DNA of 64,000 nt from JALORV01 sp963707445 (GTDB lineage Bacteria > Pseudomonadota > Gammaproteobacteria > Burkholderiales > Burkholderiaceae_F). The stretch spans positions 124,001 through 188,000 of the forward strand of contig CAVPPW010000007.1 in the NCBI GenBank assembly GCA_963707445.1. Direction: 5' to 3'. The translations under genes and the position numbers were made by a program. Positions 1 through 10,872 of the stretch are shown piece by piece (position 1 is the stretch's first letter; each line of letters opens with the position of its first letter). The notes beneath the pieces were generated by a model. That model was not told the origin of the DNA and did not search any database. It saw nothing but the letters and a program-made list of their open reading frames with translations.

Positions 1-638
1 GACGCGCGGCATGGCGATGATGGCTGCAGCCAACCGCTCGATCTCGGCGTTGAGCTCGTCGGCCGGTTCGACCCGGTTGACGAGCCCCCGTGCCTTTGCG
101 GTGGCGGCGTCGATGAAGTCGCCGGTCACCAGCATCTCGAACGCCTGCTTGCGCCCGACGTTGCGGGAGAGTGCCACACCGGGCGTCGAGCAGAACAACC
201 CGCACGTCGATGCCACTGACCGCGCCGTGCGCTCCGTCGCGGCGACCGCGAGGTCGCACGTCGCGACGAGTTGGCAGCCGGCCGCCGTCGCGATGCCGTG
301 CACGCGCGCGATGACGGGCTGAGGGCAGGCGCTGGATCGTCATCATCAGCCTCGAGCACTGCGCGAAGAACGTCGGTAGTAGTCGACCGACGGTGTTTGA
401 CTTATCTGCTTGAGGTCGTGTCCGGGGCAGAACGCTTTGCCGCGCGCCGCGAGGACGATTACCCGCGCGCTGTCGTCGCGCGCGACCGCGTCGAGTTCAT
501 CCTGCAGCGCGGTCATCATTTCTTCCGACAGCGCATTGAACTGCAGCGGTCGGTTGAGCGTCAGCGTGACGAGGCCAGTTCGTCGCGTTCGTCCGTCACG
601 TACGGTTCGGCGACCGTCCGGGCTTCGGGGGCGTTCAT
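1..638 (-). CDS. Enoyl-CoA hydratase/isomerase family protein, partial and frameshifted
   Basis: Crotonase-fold enzyme, likely hydrating or isomerising an acyl-CoA in beta-oxidation. Translated pieces on the minus strand include LTLNRPLQFNALSEEM, FCPGHDLKQ, HGIATAAGCQLVATCDLAVA and GLFCSTPGVALSRNVGRKQA, in the order expected for the family (oxyanion-hole region, then the AxxxxG segment). The start is the ATG at 638, 10 bases after an AGGAG. The C-terminus lies beyond the window start. Frame changes occur near 570, 400, 323 and 215; the one at 323-325 is explained by one extra C in a CCC run. It follows the acyl-CoA synthetase in the same orientation, so the two probably form an operon. Substrate is not predictable. 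Confidence 0.8.
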
Positions 639-652
639 TCGGTGGACTTCTC

Positions 653-2306
653 CTATATCGATCGCCGCAGCGGAGTTCGCCTGCCGCCGGAGCATGAATT
701 TCTGGATTTTTCCGGTCGAGGTCTTTGGCAGCGGCCCGAACACCACGCGCTTGGGCATCTTGAAGCCGGCCAGATAGTTGCGGCAGTGGGCGAGCAGTTC
801 AGCTTCGGTCAACGTCGCGCCGTCCTTGAGTTCGACGAATGCGCACGGCACTTCGCCCCACGTTCCGTCCGGCTGCGCGACAACGGCGGCGACGATGACC
901 GCGGGATGCCGAAACAATGCATCCTCGACTTCGATCGACGAGATGTTCTCGCCCCCCGGAAATGATGATGTCCTTGCTGCGGTCCTTGATCCGCAGGTAG
1001 CCGTCCGCGTGAACGACCGCCAGGTCGCCCGAATGGAACCAGCCCCCGCGAAGGCCTCTTGTGTGTCCGTCTCGTTCTTCAGGTAGCCCTTCATCGCGAT
1101 GTTGCCGCGGAACATCACCTCGCCGATGGTTTCACCGTCCCGGGGCACCGGCTGCATCGTTTGCGGGTCGAGCACTGGCGACGCCCTCCTCGAGCGTATA
1201 GCGCACGCCCTGGCGTCCGTTCAGCATCGCGCCGCTCGCCGACGTCGAGACTTCGCCCCCGCCGGCTGTTTGGCAGCAGACGGTCGCCGGACCGTAGACC
1301 TCGGTCAGCCCGTAAACGATGCGTGAAGTCGAAACCGAGCCGGTCCATGCCCTCGATCATCGCGGCCGGCGGCGCGGCGGCAGCCACCATCGCGCTGACC
1401 CGATGGTCTATGCCGTGCTTCGTCTCATCCGGCGCGTTGACCAGCATCGCCTGCACGATCGGCGCACCGCAGTAGTGCGTGACCTGGTGTTCACGGATCG
1501 CATCGAAGACCGTCGGCGCATCGAACCGTCGCAGGCACACGTGCGTTCCCGCCATCGCCGCGACCGTCCACGGGAAGCACCAGCCGTTGCAGTGGAACAT
1601 CGGCAGGGTCCACAGGTAGACCGGATGATGCGGCATCGCCCAGACCAGCACATTCGAGACGGCGTTGGTATAGGCGCGCCCCGATGCGAGTAGACGACGC
1701 CTTTCGGATTGCCGGTCGTGCCCGACGTGTAGTTGAGCGCGATGCGTCCCACTCGTCGTCGGGTGGCTGCGACACGTGCTCTTCGGAGCCGGTCGCGAGG
1801 AAGGACTCGTACGAAGCCCACCGTCGCCACGTTCGATCCGGCGTACAGCGGGTCTTCGACGTCGATGATCATCGTCGGCCGCGTCTCCGCGCCAGCGCGG
1901 CTTGATCACCGACGGGTCGAACTCGCGATCGACCAGGATCAGCTGGCCTCACCGTGGTGGAGCATGAACTCGATCGATTCCGGATCGAGCCGCGTGTTCA
2001 GCGCGTTCAGCACGGCGCCGGCCATCGGCACGCCGAAGTAGTGCGCCTCGACCATTTCCGGCGTGTTCGGCAGCATCGCCGCGACGGTGTCACCCCGACC
2101 GACGCCGCGCTCGGAGCGCGTGCGCCAGTCGGCGTGACCGCGCATATAGTTCACGCCAGTTGCGCAGCGCGTCCCGGCCGCTGCCGTGCACGATCGCCGG
2201 CAGATTCGGGAAGACCGGCCGCTGCGTTCGGCGGAAGTCAGCGGCGACAGCACGGCAGTAATTGGCCGCGTTCTTGCAGTCCGGCGTCGTAGATCGTGGT
2301 AGACAT
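653..2306 (-). CDS. AMP-dependent acyl-CoA synthetase (fatty-acid or methylmercaptopropionate ligase type), frameshifted
   Basis: Activates a carboxylic acid to its CoA thioester through an acyl-adenylate. Seen in order: GDTVAAMLPNTPEMVEAHYF, the P-loop ALNYTSGTTGNPKGVVYSHR, LPMFHCNGWCFPW, VYGLTEVYGPATVCCQ, FRGNIAMKGYLKN, GGENISSIEVEDALFRHP and the catalytic-lysine segment KTSTGKIQKFMLR. The span gives about 551 codons, normal for this family. The frame is broken at least seven times, so substrate specificity cannot be read reliably. The chosen start is the ATG at 2306 (MSTTIYDAG). As read, the last frame runs past the expected TAG at 653-655 into the hydratase gene; one indel near there would explain it. 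Probably cotranscribed with the hydratase. Confidence 0.8.
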
Positions 2307-2355
2307 TTCGTTTCAACCGGCATCGGCCGTGCCGGGGCAGTGCTCCGGTGAAACT

Positions 2356-3297
2356 TCAGCAGGCAGGTTGCGCCAGAGTCTGCGCCAACGTCTTCAGGTG
2401 CGCTCCGACGCTGCGCGCCAGCGCGCTCAGGTTGTATCCACCTTCCAGCGAACTGACGATCCGGCCTTCGCCGAACTCGTCTGCGATGTCCATCAGGCGC
2501 TGGGTGATGTAGACGTAGTCGCTTTCGACCAGCCCCATCTGCCCGAGATCGTCCTCACGATGGGCGTCGAATCCGGCCGAGATGAACAGCATCTGCGGCT
2601 GGAACTCGCGCAGCCGCGGCAGCCAGACTTCGTCGACGACCTGGCGCACCACGTCGCCCTTGGTTCCGGCCGGAAGCGGCACATTCACCATGTTTTTCGC
2701 GACGTGCTCGGTACCGGTGTACGGGTAGAACGGATGCTGGAAGAAACTGACCATCAGCACACGCTCGTCGCCTGCCAGAATCTCTTCCGTCCCGTTGCCG
2801 TGATGCACGTCGAAGTCGACGACCGCGACCCGCTCCAGCCCGTGCACCTCGAGCGCATGGCGCGCGCCGATCGCGACGTTGTTGAAGAAGCAGAACCCCA
2901 TCGCCGCCGCCTTGCGGGCATGATGTCCCGGCGGCCGCACCGCGCAGAAGGCATTGGCGAGCTCGCGCGCGATCACCCGGTCGGTTGCCTCGACCACCGC
3001 ACCGGCCGAGCGCAGCGGCGTCCCAGGTGTGCGGATTCATCGACGTATCGGGATCGACGGGCAGTAGCCCTGCTGTGGTACGCTGGATTTCAGTCTGTCG
3101 ATGTAGGCCGCGTCATGCGCGCGCGCGATCGCTTCCTCGGATGCGGCCGGCGCGTCGAAGTGTTGCAGGTGCGGCGCGATCCCGGTGGAGATCAGGTGGT
3201 CGTGGATCGCCGCCAGCCGTTCCGGACTTTCGGGATGCCAGGAACCCATTTCATGCGCGGTGCAGGCACGGTGCGTGAAGAATCCTGTGTGAAGCAT
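2356..3297 (-). CDS. Histone deacetylase family protein (class II-like amidohydrolase), frameshifted
   Basis: Zinc-dependent deacylase or amidohydrolase related to acetoin-utilisation proteins and class II HDACs. Visible motifs: GSWHPESPERL near the N-terminus, RPPGHHA with the catalytic His pair, VVDFDVHHGNGTEEIL with zinc-binding Asp and His, FISAGFDAHRED with the second zinc Asp, and EGGYN near the C-terminus. About 313 residues, the usual length. Two frame changes near 3010 and 3055 compensate each other. The start is the ATG at 3297 (MLHTGFFTHRA); an upstream in-frame start at 3351 would overlap the divergent moxR start. Its neighbours are acyl-CoA genes, which fits a role in removing acyl groups from proteins or small amides; the substrate is inference only. 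Confidence 0.85.
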
Positions 3298-3350
3298 GTC
3301 TCCTTCCTGCCCAATTCGGGGGTCGCCGCGCGGCCCGAGTATCTGAACCA

Positions 3351-4274
3351 ATGTTAGAGAAATTCCGCGCGACCGCCACCCAGATCGGCAGTGTCATTGT
3401 CGGCAAGAGCCTGCAGATCCGGCAGAGCCTGACCTGCCTGCTCGCCGGCGGGCACCTGCTGATCGAGGACGCGCCCGGCGTGGGCAAGACGACGCTGGCG
3501 CACGCGCTCGCGATTTCGCTCGGTCTGCCGTTTCGGCGCGTGCAGTTCACCACCGATCTGCTGCCGTCGGACGTCATCGGGGTCTCGGTCTACGACCGCA
3601 CGAGCGGGCAGTTCGCATTCCACCCGGGGCCGATCTTCACGGAAGTGCTGCTGGCCGACGAGATCAACCGCGCCAGCCCGAAGACGCAGAGCGCGCTGCT
3701 CGAGGCGATGGAGGAGAGCCAGGTCTCGATCGACGGACTGTCGCGGCCGCTGCCGAAGCCGTTTTTCGTGATCGCCACGCAGAACCCGCTGTCGCAGGTC
3801 GGCACGTTTCCGCTGCCCGAGTCGCAACTCGATCGCTTCCTGATGTGCATCAGCCTCGGCTATCCGGACCGCGCTGCCGAGCGCGCGCTGCTGCCGGGCG
3901 AGGCCCGGCGCGACATGTTGAAGTCGCTGCCGGCCGTGGCGCGGCCGGGCGACCTGGTCGCGGCGCAGGCCGAGGTCAAGCGCGTGTTCGTAGCGGCAGC
4001 GCTGCTCGATTACGTGCAGGCATTGATGGGGCACACGCGCGCCTCGGGCAAGTACGCGGAGGGCCTGTCGCCGCGCGGCGGCCTGGCGTTGCTCGCGGCC
4101 GCACGCGCCTGGGCCTGGCTCGATGGACGCAATCACGTGATCCCCGAGGACGTGCAGAACGTGATGCCGGCCGTCGCCGGGCACCGTCTGCATGCGGTCA
4201 GCCGCGACAGCGGTCGCGCGCTGCATGGCAAGGAACTCGTCAGCCAGCTGATCGGCGCCGTGCCGGTGCCGTGA
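3351..4274 (+). CDS. MoxR-family AAA+ ATPase
   Basis: Cytoplasmic AAA+ ATPase of the MoxR type, usually a chaperone for maturation of von Willebrand-domain or secreted partner proteins. Intact, 307 residues. Walker A is EDAPGVGKTTLAHALA near residues 39-54, Walker B is VLLADEINRA near 100, and sensor 1 is FFVIATQNPLSQ near 140; the C-terminal lid contains the arginine-rich segment GHRLHAVSRDSGR. ATG start at 3351, 53 bases from the divergent deacetylase start. It heads a moxR-DUF58-tgpA gene set, a recurrent bacterial arrangement. Confidence 0.95.
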   Translation: MLEKFRATATQIGSVIVGKSLQIRQSLTCLLAGGHLLIEDAPGVGKTTLAHALAISLGLPFRRVQFTTDLLPSDVIGVSVYDRTSGQFAFHPGPIFTEVLLADEINRASPKTQSALLEAMEESQVSIDGLSRPLPKPFFVIATQNPLSQVGTFPLPESQLDRFLMCISLGYPDRAAERALLPGEARRDMLKSLPAVARPGDLVAAQAEVKRVFVAAALLDYVQALMGHTRASGKYAEGLSPRGGLALLAAARAWAWLDGRNHVIPEDVQNVMPAVAGHRLHAVSRDSGRALHGKELVSQLIGAVPVP

Positions 4275-4298
4275 AGCGCGCGCGCCAGGCTCGATGCG

Positions 4299-5306
4299 AT
4301 GAGCGTGACCGCGCATCCGTTCACGATACGCCTCGGCCAGTGGATTGCGGGTCAGCGCGGACCCGAAACCGGCGTCGGTCTGCTCGATCGCCGCCGCGTC
4401 TACATCCTGCCGACGACCCCGGGCGTGGTGTTCGGCGCAGCGATGCTCGTGCTGCTGATCGGGTCGATCAACTACAGCCTGCAGCTTGGCTACATGCTGA
4501 CCTTCCTCGTGACCAGCATGGCGGTCGTCGGCATGCATACGACGCATGCCAATCTGGCGCAGATCGTGCTGCGCGGCGTGCGGGTCGAGCCGGTCTTCGC
4601 CGGCGACGTGGCGATATTCGAGATCACTGCCACGAATCCGACGACGGTCGACCGCTTCGCGCTGCGCTTTTCTTTCATCGATCCGACGGTCGTTCGCGCT
4701 GGTTTTCGGTGTTCGCAAGCGCGCCGAGCCGATGACGTCGGTGTCGATCGCGGTACCGGCGCGCGGCGACCGCAGCGTCGGCGTCCCACTGACGGCACCG
4801 GAGCGCGGCCGGCTGCCCGCGCCGCGCGTCGTCATCGAGACCCGCTTTCCGTTCGGTTTGTGGCGTGCATGGGCCTACCTGACTCCGGCACTGACCGCGA
4901 TGGTCTATCCGGCGCCGGAGATCGACGCACCGCCACTGCCGGCGACCGGCTCGGCGGCGGCGACGGGGTCGGGCTCGCCTCGTCCGGCGACGACTTCGCC
5001 GGCGTTCGGCCGTACACCCGGGCGATCCGCAGAAGATGATCGCCTGGCGGCTGGCAGCGCGCAGCGACGATCTGTCGGTCAAGCAGTTCGAAGCGCAGGG
5101 CGGCGGCGAGTTGCTGCTCGACTTCGACAGTCTGCCGCGGCACCTCGACGTCGAGCACAAGCTGTCACGCCTCACCCGCTGGGTGCTGGATGCCGACGCG
5201 GCGCATATGCGCTATGGGCTGCGGCTGCCCGGCTCGATGGTGTTCGCCGGCAGCGGACTGCAGCACCGCGAGCACTGCCTGACCGCGCTCGCGCTGCACA
5301 GGGTGA
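4299..5306 (+). CDS. DUF58 domain protein, frameshifted
   Basis: Membrane-anchored protein with two hydrophobic segments near the N-terminus (VYILPTTPGVVFGAAMLVLL and SLQLGYMLTFLVTSMAV) followed by a DUF58 region. The family signature is readable across frames as GDDFAGVRPY, then QKMIAWRLAARSDDLSVKQF. DUF58 proteins are typically encoded with MoxR ATPases; their biochemical role is not well defined. Frame shifts lie near 4690, 5025 and 5300. The last one hides the natural stop TGA at 5304-5306, needing loss of one A in CACAGGGTGA. The start is the ATG at 4299 (MSVTAHPF). Confidence 0.8.
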
Positions 5307-5318
5307 AGTGGGCGTCCG

Positions 5319-7403
5319 TTGTCGGATCCAGCGCGCAGCGCCGCTGCCAGCGCTGGGAGCGCCGGCGTGCGGCTTTTCGGGCCGCAGACGTCGAGTGCGG
5401 CGCGCGAGCGCCGCGACATGCTGGTGCTGCTGCTTGCCGTCGCGCTGGTCGTCATTCCTCACTTCGAGCATCTGCCGTGGTGGGCCACCTCCGTCGTCTC
5501 GCTGCTGCTGGTCTGGCGCGTCTGGCTGACGCTGGCGCAGCGGCCGCTGCCGGGTCGCTTCGTCATGCTGCCGCTGCTGCTCGCGGCAGCTGGCGCGGTC
5601 TACCTGGAGCACCGCACGCTTGCGGGGCAGGATGCCGGCGTCACCTTCCTCGTGCTGCTGATGGCACTGAAGCTGCTCGAGTTGCGCGCGCGCCGCGACA
5701 TCTTCGTCGTCATCTTCCTCGCGTTCTTCATCCTGCTGACACAGTTCCTGTATGGACAGGAGCTGCAGGTCGCGGTCATCACGTCCTGGCTGTCGTGGCG
5801 CTCTTCTTCGTGCTGGTCAGCGTGAACCTCGATGAGGTCGACCTGCCCGCGACGCGCAAGCTGCGGGTCGTCGGCTCACGCTGCTCAAGGCGATACCGCT
5901 GGCCGCGGCGCTCTTCGTGCTGTTCCCGCGACTGTCCGGGCCGCTGTGGGGCATGCCGGGCGACGCCAGTCGGGGCAACACGGGGCTGTCGAATTCGATG
6001 TCGCCCGGCTCGATCAGCCGCTTGCTGGAGTCCAACGAGATCGTGTTCCGCGCTCGCTTCGAGAGCACGCCGCCGGCGAATGACCGCCTGTACTGGCGCG
6101 GTCCGGTGTTCGGGATGTTCAATGGGCGTACCTGGTCACCGCTCGTGCGCGGAGTGAACGAGGCGCCTGCGTCAGCATCGAGGCCGATCCCCGCTCGGCC
6201 GATTGCCTATGAAGTCACGCTCGAACCGCACCGGCGCGACTGGCTGTTCGCGCTCGAAGTCCCGGCAGTCATGCCCCAGTTGGACGGGGCGCAGGCACGC
6301 CTGACGCCCGACATGCAGTTGCTGGCCAGCGGCCCATCCTCGAACGAATCCGTTACGAGATGCGTTCCTACACCGAGTTCCGCCTCAATCCCCGGTCGAC
6401 GCTCGCCGAACTGGGCGACTGGGTCGTTCTTCCGGCGGGCTACAACACGCGCACGTTGCAGTTTGCCGAGGAACTGCGCAGCCGCGTGGCGCCCGGTGCA
6501 GACACTTCGTCGCCCACACGCAATGCCCAGCTGATGAACGCCGTGCTCGATCACTTCCGGCGCGGCAGCTATGCCTACACGCTTGCGCCTCCCGCGCTGG
6601 GGCGCAATTCCGTCGATGAGTTCCTCTTCGATACGCGCCAGGGTTTCTGTGAGCACTACGCCTCGGCGTTCGTGTTCATCATGCGGGCACTTGGCGTCCC
6701 GGCGCGCATCGTCACCGGCTATCAGGGTGGCGAACTGAACCCAGTGGACGGTTTCGTGACGGTGCGGCAGTCGGACGCGCATGCCTGGAGCTGAGGTCTG
6801 GCTGCAGGGGCGGGGCTGGGTACGGGTCGACCCGACCGCGGTAGTGGCCCCGGTGCGCATCGACCGCGGGCCGGAGGCGCAGCCCAGCAGGGCGGTGCCG
6901 CGCTGCAGGGGCTGGGCGCCGACATGTCGTTGTTGCGCGCCCTGCGCTACAACTGGGAAGCCGTGCAGAACGGATGGAACCAGTGGGTGCTGTCGTACTC
7001 GCAGGAGCGGCAGCGCGCGCTGGTCGAACGCCTGGGCCTCGTTCCGAGCCTCGAGAACGTGACACGACTGATGGTGGTCGTCGTCCTGCTGGTACTGGTG
7101 TGGCTCTCGGCCCTCACATTACGGTCGCGCAGCGTTCGCGATCCGCTCGGCGCCGCATTCCAGCTGCTGCGCGATCGCCTCGAAAGGGCCGGCGTCGCGG
7201 CATCGTCGTCCTGTGGGCCGCGCGAACTCTACTTTCGCACCAAGCGCGCGCTGGTGGCCGAGGATGTGAAGACCGCTCGCAAGCTGTTGTCGCGCTACGA
7301 GCGACTGCGCTACGGACCCGCCTCGTCCACGGCGACGAGCGCCGATATCCGCACGCTGCGCCGCGCGATCCATGCATTCAAGCCACGTCCGAATCTGCTG
7401 TGA
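5319..7403 (+). CDS. tgpA: Transglutaminase-like membrane protein (TgpA type: DUF3488 + transglutaminase core), frameshifted
   Basis: Inner-membrane protein with several N-terminal membrane segments (for example VLLLAVALVVIPHFEHLPWW and RDIFVVIFLAFFILLTQFLY) and a periplasmic papain-like domain. The triad region is visible: Cys in RQGFCEHYASAFVF, His in VRQSDAHAWS, Asp in GRGWVRVDPTAVV. A further membrane segment (VVVVLLVLVWLSALTL) and a DUF4129-like cytoplasmic tail end at TGA 7401-7403. About 694 residues in total. Frame changes lie near 5790, 5885, 6350, 6788 and 6900. The start appears to be TTG 5319, though the upstream GTG at 5308 cannot be excluded given the indels. Linked to moxR and DUF58 upstream. 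Confidence 0.85.
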
Positions 7404-7405
7404 CG

Positions 7406-8420
7406 ATGCGACGTCGCACCGCCCTGCTGTCGATCGTCTCGTTCGCGATGCTGCCCGCGGCGCAGGCTCGCACCTCCTACCTCGCACGAAGCGAGGTCCA
7501 GCAGTTCATCGACGAACTGGTCGCAACGCACGGATTCGAGCGCGCACGGGTGGAACGCTGGTTGCAGCAGGCCCGTTACTCGGCGACATGTCGAACGGCT
7601 GATGCAACCGCCGATCCCGTTTGGGCAGCGCAACTGGATCGAGTACCGCGATCGCTACATCGAGCCGGCCCGCATCGATGCCGGGATCGCGTTCTGGCAG
7701 GCCAACGCAGAGCCCCTGGCGCGTGCCGAACTGCAGTTCGGGGTGCCGGCCGAGATCATCGTCGCGATCATCGGCATAGAGACCTACTTCGGACGGATAA
7801 CCGGCAATTTCCGCACCCTCGACGTGTTCACTACGCTGGCGTTCGACTACCCGCGGCGCGCCGATTTCTACCGCGCCGAGTTCGTTGAATTCTTGCTGTT
7901 GGCGCGCGAGCAGAAAGTCGATCCGGCGAGCTTCCGCGGCTCGTTCGCAGGCGCCATCGGTCTGCCGCAATTCATGCCAGGCTCAATCCGACGCTGGGCG
8001 GTCGACTTCGACAACGACGGGCGCGTCGACCTGCTGGGCAGCGCGGCCGACGCGATCGGTTCCGTCGCCAGCTTCCTGGTGGCTCATGGCTGGGAGCGCG
8101 GACATCCCATCGCGTTCGAGGTCAGCGCGGATGAGGCGATGGTCGACGCGCTGGGTCGCGGCATCGAGGCGCGCACGACCTGGTCGTCCGCACTGGCCGC
8201 TGGTGTCGCCGGTGACCTTCCGCTTTCGCTCGACACCCCGGTGCTGCTGATCGATCTGCCACTGGTGCGCGACGGTGAGCCCGACCGTGACTACCGCATC
8301 GGCACTGTCAATTTCAGCGCGATCCTTAATTACAACCGCAGCTACTTCTACGCGACTGCCGTCGCCGAGTATGCCGCCGCCTTGCGCGATCGACGTCCCG
8401 CTGCCGAAGTCGCGCGCTGA
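7406..8420 (+). CDS. mltB: Lytic murein transglycosylase B, frameshifted
   Basis: Cleaves the MurNAc-GlcNAc bond of peptidoglycan with 1,6-anhydro product formation, in the periplasm. An N-terminal signal sequence (LLSIVSFAMLPAAQA) is present with no clear lipobox, so it may be soluble. The family core follows: FWQANAEPLARAELQFGVP, catalytic Glu in IIGIETYFGR, then GAIGLPQFMPGSIRRWAVDF and ILNYNRSYFYATAV. Length 1015 bases, one more than a multiple of three, in line with the single frame change near 7600. ATG at 7406, two bases after the tgpA stop, so probably translated from the same transcript. Confidence 0.92.
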
Positions 8421-8426
8421 TTGGCG

Positions 8427-9076
8427 TTACTCCGCATCCGGCTGGCGCGAGGGCTGCGCGTCGATGAAGGACGAAAGCTCCATGCAGTGTTCGAAGATTC
8501 GCATCAGCGTCGGCGCGTGATCCAGCCGACAGTCGAAGCGACGCGCGTTGAAGATCTGCGGAACGAGGACGACGTCGGCCATGCCGTGACCGGGTCGCCT
8601 AGCACGTGGCGGCCGCTGCGACGCTCCGCCACGACCCGGCTTTCCAGTGCCGCCAGCCCCTGTTCGACCCAGTGGCGGTACCACTCGTTCTTCTTCTCCT
8701 CGCTCGCGCCAAGATTGCGCACGAGATAGCGCAGTACACGCAGGTTGTCGAGCGGATGAATCTCGCAGGCAATCGTCAGCGCAAAGGCGCGGACGTAGGC
8801 GCGCTCGACGGGGTCGGCCGGCAGCAGCGGCGGTTCCGGACGCGTTTCGTCGAGGTACTCGATGATCGCAAGCGACTGCGTCAGCACGACACCGTCGTCG
8901 TCGAGCACAGGGATCAGCGCATCGGCATTCAACGCGCGGAATGCAGGCGCGAACTGCTCGCCGCCGCCTTTGGTCAGGTGCACGGCGGCGTACTCGTACG
9001 GCAGTCCCTTCAGGTTCAGCGCGATCCGCACCCGGAACGAGGCGGAACTGCGGAAATAGTTGTAGAGCTTGAGCAT
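8427..9076 (-). CDS. Zeta-class glutathione transferase: maleylacetoacetate or maleylpyruvate isomerase, frameshifted
   Basis: Glutathione-dependent cis-trans isomerase of the MaiA/NagL group. The N-terminal glutathione site reads YNYFRSSASFRVRIALNLKG with the diagnostic double Ser, followed by NADALIPVLDDDGVVLTQSL and IIEYLDETRPEPPLLP; the C-terminal helix domain ends FIDAQPSRQPDAE. One frame change near 8580. It is the last gene of the operon that begins with a fumarylacetoacetate-hydrolase family enzyme of about 230 residues. That pairing fits the gentisate pathway (maleylpyruvate isomerase, then fumarylpyruvate hydrolase) better than tyrosine breakdown, but the ring-cleaving dioxygenase is not in the window. 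Confidence 0.85.
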
Positions 9077-9087
9077 GGCGAGAGATG

Positions 9088-10406
9088 CTACCGGACGAAT
9101 TGCACCGCCCAAAGCGAGAGCGCCGGCACCAGCAGCAGCAGGGTCAGCCGCACCGCGTCGGCGATAAGGAAGGCACCAACGCTGCGGTAGGCGCTGGCGA
9201 TCGGCACGTCGCGCGCGAGTGCAACGACGACGTAGACGTTCAGGCCGACCGGCGGCGCGATCAGACCGATGTTCACGACGGTCAGCAGCAGGATGCCGAA
9301 CCAGATGCCTTGGCCTCGAGCGGCAGGCCGTGCAGGTCGAGCTGCATCACCGCCGGAAAGACGACGGGCAGCGTCAGCAGCAGCATCGACAGTTCGTCCA
9401 TCACGCCGCCGAGCACGATGTAGAAGAGCAGCACCGACGCGAGCACAGCGAGCGGCGGCCAATTCAGGCCTGCGATCGCTTCGGCCGCGCGCGCCGGCAT
9501 CTGCGTCAGGGCGAGCGAGCCGTTCAGCATGTCGGCCCCGAGGAAGATCATGAAGATCACGCCCGAGGTTTCCGCGGTGGCCAGCAGCGCGTCGCGAACG
9601 CCCGCCGCTGTCAGTTCGCGGCGCAGCAGCCCGACCAGTCCGGTCAGCCCAACGCCGATCGCAGCGCCCTCGGTGGCGGTGAACATGCCGCCGTAGATGC
9701 CACCGAGCACCATGAGGAAGATGAACGCGACCGGCACGACACCGGTCAGCGTGCGCAGGCGCTGCGACCAGGGGACGCGCGGTTCGGCAGGACCGAGCTC
9801 AGGCCGGCGCCGCATCAGCAGCGCAATCGCGACGCAGTACAGCGCCGCCGCCAGCACTCCGGGCAGCAGCGCGGCGGCGAACAACCGGCCGATGTTCTGC
9901 TCGGCGATGATCGCGTACAGCACCAGCACGACCGACGGCGGTATCAGGATGCCGAGCGTGCCGCCCGCCGCGAGCGTCGCCACGGCGAAACCCCCGTCGT
10001 AGCGGTAGCGCCGCATTTCCGGCAGCGCCGCCTGTGCAATCGTCGCCGCGGTCGCGACCGAGGAGCCGCAGACGGCACCGAATGCGGCGCTCGCCATCAC
10101 CGCTGCTTGTGCCAGTCCACCGCGCCAGTGGCCGACGAAAGCCGTTGCTGCGCGAAACAGCGCGCGCGAAAGTCCACCCTGGGTGGCGAGCTGGCCCATC
10201 AGCAGGAAGAGCGGGATCACCGACAGGTCGTAGATCGAGAATCGCGCGAAGGCAATGCCCTTGAGGTAGGCGAGCAACGCATCCGCGCCTGCCAGCACTG
10301 CATAGGCGATTGCACCTGGGACGAACATTGCGACCCAGACCGGCACGCGAAGCGCCATCAGCGCCAGCATCGCCGCAAACAGCAGCAGTGGCACGCCGAT
10401 GCTCAT
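9088..10406 (-). CDS. dctM: TRAP transporter large permease subunit (DctM), frameshifted
   Basis: Twelve-helix ion-coupled permease of a tripartite (TRAP) importer. Diagnostic segments: FGAVCGSSVATAATIAQAAL, LAAGGTLGILIPPSVVLVLY and MFTATEGAAIGVGLTGLVGL. The span is 1319 bases, one short of a multiple of three. The shift near 9315 is explained by a missing G: reading GAGGCCAAGGCATC as GAGGCCAAGGGCATC restores LEAKGIWFGILLLTVVNIGL. The start ATG at 10406 overlaps the dctQ stop (ATGA). Coordinated with dctP and dctQ upstream and the isomerase 11 bases downstream. Confidence 0.93.
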
Positions 10407-10870
10407 GCGCGCTCCTGAGGCTGTACGTCGAAGGCCGCGATGCAGGCAGCGAGCAGCAGCGACGGCGGCAGCGGCCCGTACGCAATCCACAGTGGCAGAC
10501 CGAGCACCATCGAGGTTTCACCGGCCGAGTGCAGGTCGACCAGCCCTGCGGCCGCTCGCAGAGACAGCAGGCCGAGCACGGCTGCCGCCAGCCATCGCGC
10601 GGGCCGCTCAAGCCAGCGCTGCACAGACGTCGGCGCCCGCGCAAGGAAGATGTCGACGACAAGATGACTCCCGTGCAGCTGGCAGTACGGCAGAAAGAGT
10701 GCGAGCGCACTGGCGGTGCCGAGCTGCACGAGTTCGACGTCGCCGGGCACCGGCAACGCGCCGAGCCAGCGTCCACCGACCGAAACGGCGGTCGTCGCCG
10801 CGATCAGCAGCAGAAGGAAGCCACCCGCCAGCGCACTGAGTTTCGCGGCGCTGTGCAGCGTGTGCTGCAT
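10403..10870 (-). CDS. dctQ: TRAP transporter small permease subunit (DctQ)
   Basis: Four-helix membrane partner that links the substrate-binding protein to DctM. Read from the ATG at 10870 (MQHTLHSAAKLSALAGG), it gives 155 residues, the usual DctQ size, with helices such as GGFLLLLIAATTAVSVGGRW and LALFLPYCQLHGSHLVVDIF. As read, the frame is open all the way from the dctP gene, giving an apparent 511-residue DctP-DctQ protein. I treat them as two genes because DctP ends in the periplasm while DctQ must start in the cytoplasm, and because a TAG in the +1 frame lies two bases before this ATG. Confidence 0.85.
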   Translation of the reverse strand: MQHTLHSAAKLSALAGGFLLLLIAATTAVSVGGRWLGALPVPGDVELVQLGTASALALFLPYCQLHGSHLVVDIFLARAPTSVQRWLERPARWLAAAVLGLLSLRAAAGLVDLHSAGETSMVLGLPLWIAYGPLPPSLLLAACIAAFDVQPQERA

Positions 10871-10872
10871 CG

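Noticed and set aside
3354..4835. 493-codon minus-strand open frame opposite moxR and the DUF58 gene
   Set aside because: Arg/His/Asp-rich translation with no motifs, exactly antisense to well-supported genes; a high-GC shadow.
9219..10418. 399-codon plus-strand open frame opposite dctM
   Set aside because: Gln/Arg/His-rich shadow of the permease; no ribosome site or motifs.
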